Source: Hydrogenophaga sp.
GTDB taxonomy: Bacteria; Pseudomonadota; Gammaproteobacteria; Burkholderiales; Burkholderiaceae_C
Reading direction: 5' to 3'
Length of the DNA stretch: 9,375 nt
Assembly: GCA_025458415.1 (NCBI GenBank)
Contig: JALOSN010000020.1
Location: 1-9,375 of the forward strand
Shown: positions 6,111-9,375 of the stretch, piece after piece
How the letters are laid out: every line of letters starts with the position of its first letter
Numbering within the stretch: the first letter of the stretch is position 1
The notes under the pieces: generated by a model
What the model saw: only the letters and a program-made list of their open reading frames with translations
Database searches by the model: none
What the model was told of the DNA's origin: nothing
Position numbers and translations under genes: made by a program

Positions 6111-6809
6111 ATGAGGGTGCTGGTGGTGGAAGACGACCCGGGCATTGCCAGCGGTCTGGCAACGGCCTTGCGTGCCGATGGGCATGCACCCGATGTCTGC
6201 GGCAACCTGGCAGGTGCCTGGGCGGCGCTGCGGGTGGAGGCGTTTGACGCGCTGCTGCTGGACCTGGGGCTGCCCGACGGCGACGGCCTGGACCTGCTGG
6301 CCCGCCTGCGGCGTCAGCCGACCCCGGCCAGCGAGGGTCACCCGGGCACGCCGTCCGATGTACCGGTGCTCATCATGACCGCGCGCGACGGCGTCAGCGA
6401 CCGGATCGCCGGACTCGATAGCGGGGCCGATGACTACATCGTCAAACCCTTTGACGCCAACGAAATGCTGGCGCGCCTGCGCGCCATGTTCCGCCGCGCC
6501 GGCGGTCGAGCCCGCCCCCAGATCGAATACGGGGCGCTGGTGATCGACCCGGCGGCCCACACCGTGACGCGGGACGGCGTCCCGGTCTCGATCGGCGGGC
6601 GCGAGTTCGCCCTGCTGCTCGCCCTGCTGCAGGACCGGCCCCGGGTGATGTCCAAGGCCCGCCTGGAGGCCGCCCTGTATGGCTTCGGCGAAGGACTGGA
6701 AAGCAACGCGATCGAGGTGCACGTTCACCACCTGCGACGCAAGCTCGGCGATGGGTTGATCCGCACCGTGCGGGGGGTCGGCTACTTCATTCCGGAGCAA
6801 CCCGGATGA
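6111..6809 (+). CDS. OmpR/PhoB-family response regulator (PmrA/QseB-like)
   Basis: This cytoplasmic transcription factor of a two-component system, 232 residues, has a receiver domain (1-125) with the acidic pair D8/D9, phosphoacceptor D51, T90 and K112 (YIVKPF). A winged-helix DNA-binding domain follows (about 138-228) with GREFALLLALL (163-173), the recognition-helix region ESNAIEVHVHHLRRKLG (197-213) and IRTVRGVGYF (217-226). ESNAIEVHVHHLRRKLG is the form seen in PmrA/BasR/QseB proteins. A strong ribosome-binding site (AGGAG, 6099-6103) 7 bases before the ATG, after a 14-base gap, would allow translation independent of the upstream genes. It probably binds the PmrA-like box at 1754-1770, making the operon autoregulated (inference). 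Oddity: an extra segment of about 10 residues, rich in Pro and Gly (about 70-83), between the third helix and fourth strand of the receiver. Confidence 0.93.
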   Translation: MRVLVVEDDPGIASGLATALRADGHAPDVCGNLAGAWAALRVEAFDALLLDLGLPDGDGLDLLARLRRQPTPASEGHPGTPSDVPVLIMTARDGVSDRIAGLDSGADDYIVKPFDANEMLARLRAMFRRAGGRARPQIEYGALVIDPAAHTVTRDGVPVSIGGREFALLLALLQDRPRVMSKARLEAALYGFGEGLESNAIEVHVHHLRRKLGDGLIRTVRGVGYFIPEQPG

Positions 6810-8137
6810 AGACGCGCAGCACGCTCAGCCGGTACCTGTGGTTCTGGTCGGCGGCGGCGCTGGTCCTGGTCTGGCTGCTGATGGCGGCTTCGACCTGGAG
6901 CACCGGCCGCCATGAGGCACGCGAGATCACCGATGGCAAACTGATCTCCGTCGCCCGCCTGCTGCTGGCACCCCAGGACCAGCAGTCGCTGGACACCCCC
7001 AGCAACCAGGCGGCCCACCGCCGCGACTACGCGATCGAGTTGGCCGTGCTGCGCTGGGAAAGCGGCCGGCTGGTGGAAGACACACACGGCTTCGCGACCG
7101 CGCTTGGCCTGCGATCACCGCCGACCCCGGGACTGTCCAGCGTGCGGGTGGACCCGGCGCACGGCCAGGGCGAGTGGCGCATGTACGCCGCCACCTCGCC
7201 CGACAACCGCCAGGTGGCGGTGCTGGTGGACATGGAAGACCGCCACCGCCTCAACCTGGAGCTGGGTCAGCATGTGGTGCTGCCCGTGCTGGTGCTGCTG
7301 CCGCTGGTGATGCTGGCCCTGTGGTGGGCCGTGCGCCGTGGCCTCAGGCCACTGGGGCAGCTCTCCGACCAGGTCCAGTCGCTGGACACCGCGGCGGGCC
7401 AGCGACTGGACACGGAGCACCGCTACCAGGAATTCGCCTCCACCGTGAGCGCCATCAATGGCATGGTTGATGCCCTGCAGGCGCAGGCCCAACGCGAACG
7501 CGCCTTTGCATCGGATGTCGCCCACGAACTGCGCACACCGCTGGCCTCGATCGCCCTGGGGGCGCGTGCGGCACGCGCGGCACCCACGGCCGAGGTGCTC
7601 GATCGGCTGGAGGAGGATGCCCTGCGGGCGGGGCGGATCCTGCAGCAATTGCTGGACCTGGCACGCGCTCAACGCGACCCGTCGCTGTCGCTGACCACCA
7701 CAACGGACGTGTGCGAAGTGGCGTCCACGATCATCGAGGAACACGTTCCGCTGGCCTATGAGCGCGACCAGGAGCTGGCCCTGCAGGCGCCGGACCATGC
7801 CGTCCATCTGCCCGTGCCCCGCACCCTGCTGGAGCTGGCCCTGCGCAACCTGATCGACAACGCCATACGGCACACGCCCACGGGCACCCAGATCCGGGTC
7901 GACATCGATCACTCGGGCGACAGCACCGTGGTCTCGGTCAGCGATGACGGCGGCCGCGTGAACGGACCGCCCACCCCCGCCAGCGGCGGGTTGGGGCTGG
8001 GGCTTCGCCTGGTGGAACGCCTGGCCGAGCGCATGGGCGCCCGGCTGGAAAGCGGCCATGCCCAGTCCCCCATGACGACCCGCTTTGCGCTGCGCTGGGC
8101 AGGCCCGGAGACCCAAACCGGATCCTCGTCCACATGA
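6806..8137 (+). CDS. Sensor histidine kinase (QseC/PmrB-like)
   Basis: This inner-membrane kinase, 443 residues, is the partner of the preceding response regulator; the genes overlap by 4 bases (ATGA) with GGAG at 6794-6797 as ribosome-binding site. Order of parts: membrane helix 1 (about 11-30), periplasmic sensor of about 120 residues (31-153), helix 2 (about 154-175), HAMP (about 176-228), dimerisation domain with phosphoacceptor H240 in FASDVAHELRTPLA (234-247), and ATPase domain with the N box NLIDNAIRHTP (348-358), a G1 box reading SDDGGRV (379-385) and G2 GGLGLGL (394-400). The large periplasmic domain is of the kind found in QseC/TctE kinases (2CSK_N-like), unlike the roughly 30-residue loop of Salmonella PmrB. 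An E37-x-x-E40 pair just after helix 1 recalls the PmrB metal-binding ExxE, but acidic pairs there are common in the family. The signal is unknown. Confidence 0.92.
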   Translation: MKTRSTLSRYLWFWSAAALVLVWLLMAASTWSTGRHEAREITDGKLISVARLLLAPQDQQSLDTPSNQAAHRRDYAIELAVLRWESGRLVEDTHGFATALGLRSPPTPGLSSVRVDPAHGQGEWRMYAATSPDNRQVAVLVDMEDRHRLNLELGQHVVLPVLVLLPLVMLALWWAVRRGLRPLGQLSDQVQSLDTAAGQRLDTEHRYQEFASTVSAINGMVDALQAQAQRERAFASDVAHELRTPLASIALGARAARAAPTAEVLDRLEEDALRAGRILQQLLDLARAQRDPSLSLTTTTDVCEVASTIIEEHVPLAYERDQELALQAPDHAVHLPVPRTLLELALRNLIDNAIRHTPTGTQIRVDIDHSGDSTVVSVSDDGGRVNGPPTPASGGLGLGLRLVERLAERMGARLESGHAQSPMTTRFALRWAGPETQTGSSST

Positions 8138-8502
8138 ACACCAAGCCAACGGGTTGGCGCCGGATCATCAGCGCAGGGGGCCACTCGGTCCGTGGCCTGC
8201 GTGCCGCCTGGCACGAACCCGCCTTTCGCCAGGAACTGCTGGGCGCTGCCGTGCTGCTGCCATTGACACCTTTTCTGGCGCGCAACTGGGCCGAAGGGGT
8301 GCTGCTGGTCGGCGTGCTGGCGCTGGTGCTGGTGACCGAGCTGCTCAACACCGCGGTCGAGTCGGTGGTCGACCGCGTGGGTCTGCAGTGGAACGAGCTG
8401 TCAGGACGGGCCAAGGATGTGGCCAGCGCCGCGGTGCTGGTCAGCCTGCTGCTGTGTGGCGGCGTCTGGCTTTCGGCCTTCGTGCGCTGGCTCTGGAGCT
8501 GA
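8134..8502 (+). CDS. dgkA: Diacylglycerol kinase DgkA
   Basis: DgkA is a small inner-membrane enzyme that phosphorylates diacylglycerol to phosphatidate with ATP, returning diacylglycerol from envelope modification to phospholipid synthesis. The 122-residue protein is the size of E. coli DgkA and aligns over nearly its whole length: GWRRIISAGGHSVRGLRAAW (7-26), FRQE (31-34), the active-site segment TELLNTAVESVVDR (68-81) with E69, N72 and E76 at the same numbers as in E. coli, and ELSGRAKDVASAAVL (88-102). Three membrane segments are visible (about 36-50, 55-75, 97-117). The ATG overlaps the kinase stop (ATGA) and has no close ribosome-binding site, so translation is probably coupled. It is the last gene of the operon. 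DgkA commonly accompanies EptA, which releases diacylglycerol, but no eptA lies in this window. Confidence 0.96.
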   Translation: MNTKPTGWRRIISAGGHSVRGLRAAWHEPAFRQELLGAAVLLPLTPFLARNWAEGVLLVGVLALVLVTELLNTAVESVVDRVGLQWNELSGRAKDVASAAVLVSLLLCGGVWLSAFVRWLWS

Positions 8503-8546
8503 CCGCCCGGGTGCTGGAAGCGACGGCATGGCGACCGCCGCGCTGC

Positions 8547-8562
8547 CGCTTCCTTAGAAGCG
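8547..8562. terminator. Weak hairpin between convergent genes (possible bidirectional terminator)
   Basis: CGCTTC (8547-8552) and GAAGCG (8557-8562) form a 6-bp stem around a CTTA loop, between dgkA (stop at 8502) and the convergent cytochrome b gene, whose TAA lies in the loop. The right arm belongs to the GAAGCGACG repeat also found at 8518-8526, which could pair with the same CGCTTC as an alternative. There is no real T-run on either strand, so efficient intrinsic termination is doubtful. Confidence 0.25.
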
Positions 8563-9138
8563 ACGTTTGCGCCCGGTGACCATGGCGCGCACCAGGTACA
8601 CCCGCTCCAGACGCCCCATCAGCAGTGCGGCGCCGGCGTGCACACCCGCCGCCAGCAGCAGGTCTTCAGCCAGCGCCTCATGCAGCTCCATCAGCCATTC
8701 CTCGCCGAACCACCGGTCGGTGGTCTGCATCCAGCCGGTCAGGCCCAGGGCCAGCACCGCCGCCATCAGGGCCAGCATCATCAATGCGCCCAGGGGATTG
8801 TGTCCCTCGTGTGCCGGCCAGTGCCCCCGCCGCAGCGCGCCCAGATGCGTTTTTAGCCGCCGGGGGGTCGGGAAGAAACTGGCAAAGCGCGCATGGTGTG
8901 TGCCCACAAAGCCCCACACGATGCGCGCCACCACCAGGGCACTGGCGACATAACCGACCCACTCGTGCGGCTGTTCGCCCTCCTCAAGGAACCACTGATT
9001 GAGCACCACGCAGGTGACCAGACTCCAGTGGAAGAGGCGGACAAACAGGTCCCACACACGGACGTCCTCTTGCAGCGGGGACGACCCGTGTGTTGTGGCC
9101 ACGTCAGCAGCGGGTACGGGCAGATCCTGCCGGCTCAC
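8554..9138 (-). CDS. Cytochrome b561-type (cytochrome b/b6 domain) membrane protein
   Basis: This is a four-helix inner-membrane cytochrome b of 194 residues, predicted to hold two b-haems and pass electrons between the quinone pool and a partner. Hydrophobic segments lie at about 35-50, 60-80, 115-136 and 158-175. Candidate haem ligands are H37 (RLFHWS), H58 (QPHEWVGY), H153 (MELHEAL) and H167 (AGVHAGA), in the spacing expected of prokaryotic b561/hydrogenase-type cytochromes. The tail is strongly basic (GRKRRF), cytoplasmic by the positive-inside rule. The start is GTG at 9138, overlapping the TGA of the upstream PepSY gene (GTGA, 4 bases), and no ATG alternative exists before the first helix. 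It is convergent with dgkA. Its redox partner and role are not evident; the PepSY protein is the obvious candidate partner. Confidence 0.88.
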   Translation of the reverse strand: MSRQDLPVPAADVATTHGSSPLQEDVRVWDLFVRLFHWSLVTCVVLNQWFLEEGEQPHEWVGYVASALVVARIVWGFVGTHHARFASFFPTPRRLKTHLGALRRGHWPAHEGHNPLGALMMLALMAAVLALGLTGWMQTTDRWFGEEWLMELHEALAEDLLLAAGVHAGAALLMGRLERVYLVRAMVTGRKRRF

Positions 9139-9375
9139 TTGCGCTCAAGCTCGGCGCCGGAGGACGGGTCGAAGTAGATCTCGACTTTCTTGCCGGCCTT
9201 GTCAAAGCCGTAGATCTCGTAGCACTTGCCCTTGCTGACCTTGAAGGTCTTGATCTGGTAGCCCTGCCCTTCCATTTTCGTGCGGAAGTCGGACTCCTTC
9301 ATCCACTTGGCCTCGGGCACCTGGCAGGCAGGACCGGCCAGGGCGGCGGTGGCGGAAGCGAGGGTGATCAGTGTG
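9135..9375 (-). CDS. Secreted PepSY-domain protein (5' partial)
   Basis: The window shows the last 79 codons; the start codon and first part of the signal peptide lie beyond base 9375. The visible N-terminal part, TLITLASATAALAGPACQ, is the end of a signal peptide (cleavage probably after ALA or AGPA), so the mature protein is periplasmic and short (about 65 residues). The mature part contains AKWMKESDFRTKMEGQGY, KGKCYEIYGFDKAGKKVEIY and FDPSSGAELERK. This is the PepSY pattern: a helix, then a strand pair with Gly-Tyr, a YE(I/V) strand and a final D-P-x-(S/T)-G turn. PepSY domains are thought to bind or inhibit partners, and small secreted ones often sit next to cytochrome b genes and two-component systems. 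Two cysteines remain (one near the cleavage site, one in GKCYE), so a disulfide is possible. It is co-transcribed with the cytochrome gene (4-base overlap). A GTG at 9320 is internal. Confidence 0.82.
   Translation of the reverse strand, partial: TLITLASATAALAGPACQVPEAKWMKESDFRTKMEGQGYQIKTFKVSKGKCYEIYGFDKAGKKVEIYFDPSSGAELERK

Noticed and set aside
6111..8149. Long minus-strand open frames opposite the two-component genes (5811-6800 and 7115-8149)
   Set aside because: They are compositionally biased shadows with no family resemblance; the plus strand encodes unmistakable regulator and kinase motifs.
8518..8565. GAAGCGACG repeated at 8518-8526 and 8557-8565 as a possible attachment site or repeat element
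   Set aside because: It is a single short 9-base repeat, one copy within the cytochrome coding end, with no integrase or other mobile-element signs nearby.

Overview
The window is high-GC, densely packed bacterial DNA with proteobacterial gene families throughout. The AzlC/AzlD, PAP2, QseB/PmrA-type two-component, DgkA and cytochrome b/PepSY proteins look most like those of Betaproteobacteria (Burkholderiales, perhaps Comamonadaceae). That placement is inferred from protein style only. I see no mobile element, tRNA, rRNA or CRISPR, and no gene-free stretch above 300 bases; the longest non-coding gap is about 90 bases.

Layout. (1) 1-1054, plus strand: azlC (5' end outside the window) and azlD, a branched-chain amino acid exporter. 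(2) 1060-1731, minus strand: a membrane PAP2-superfamily phosphatase that converges on azlD. (3) 1732-1821: a divergent intergenic region holding a 17-base direct repeat, TTTAAG-N5-CTTAAG, which matches the published PmrA/BasR operator consensus YTTAAK-N5-YTTAAK. (4) 1822-8502, plus strand: a seven-gene cluster of polyprenyl-phosphate glycosyltransferase (GT2), TVP38/DedA-like membrane protein, ArnT-like GT83 glycosyltransferase, UDP-glucuronate 4-epimerase-like enzyme, OmpR-type response regulator, QseC/PmrB-type sensor kinase and DgkA. Every junction overlaps by 1 or 4 bases except a 14-base gap before the response regulator, so this is almost certainly one operon. (5) 8554-9375, minus strand: a PepSY-domain secreted protein (N-terminus outside the window) followed by a di-haem cytochrome b561-type membrane protein, convergent with dgkA.

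How the genes may work together. The central operon has the parts of a self-regulated pathway for decorating lipid A or another envelope glycan. The epimerase would make UDP-galacturonate and the GT2 would load the sugar onto undecaprenyl phosphate. The DedA-like protein is a candidate for moving the lipid carrier across the inner membrane, and the GT83 enzyme would transfer the sugar in the periplasm. The PAP2 enzyme may remove phosphate from lipid A or from the carrier, and DgkA would recycle diacylglycerol. The two-component system probably controls the whole locus through the PmrA-like box. The Ara4N-specific genes (arnA, arnB, arnD, arnE, arnF) and eptA are absent from the window, so the sugar is predicted to be galacturonic acid rather than Ara4N. 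The families and gene order are read from the sequence; the pathway, the substrate and the regulation are inference.
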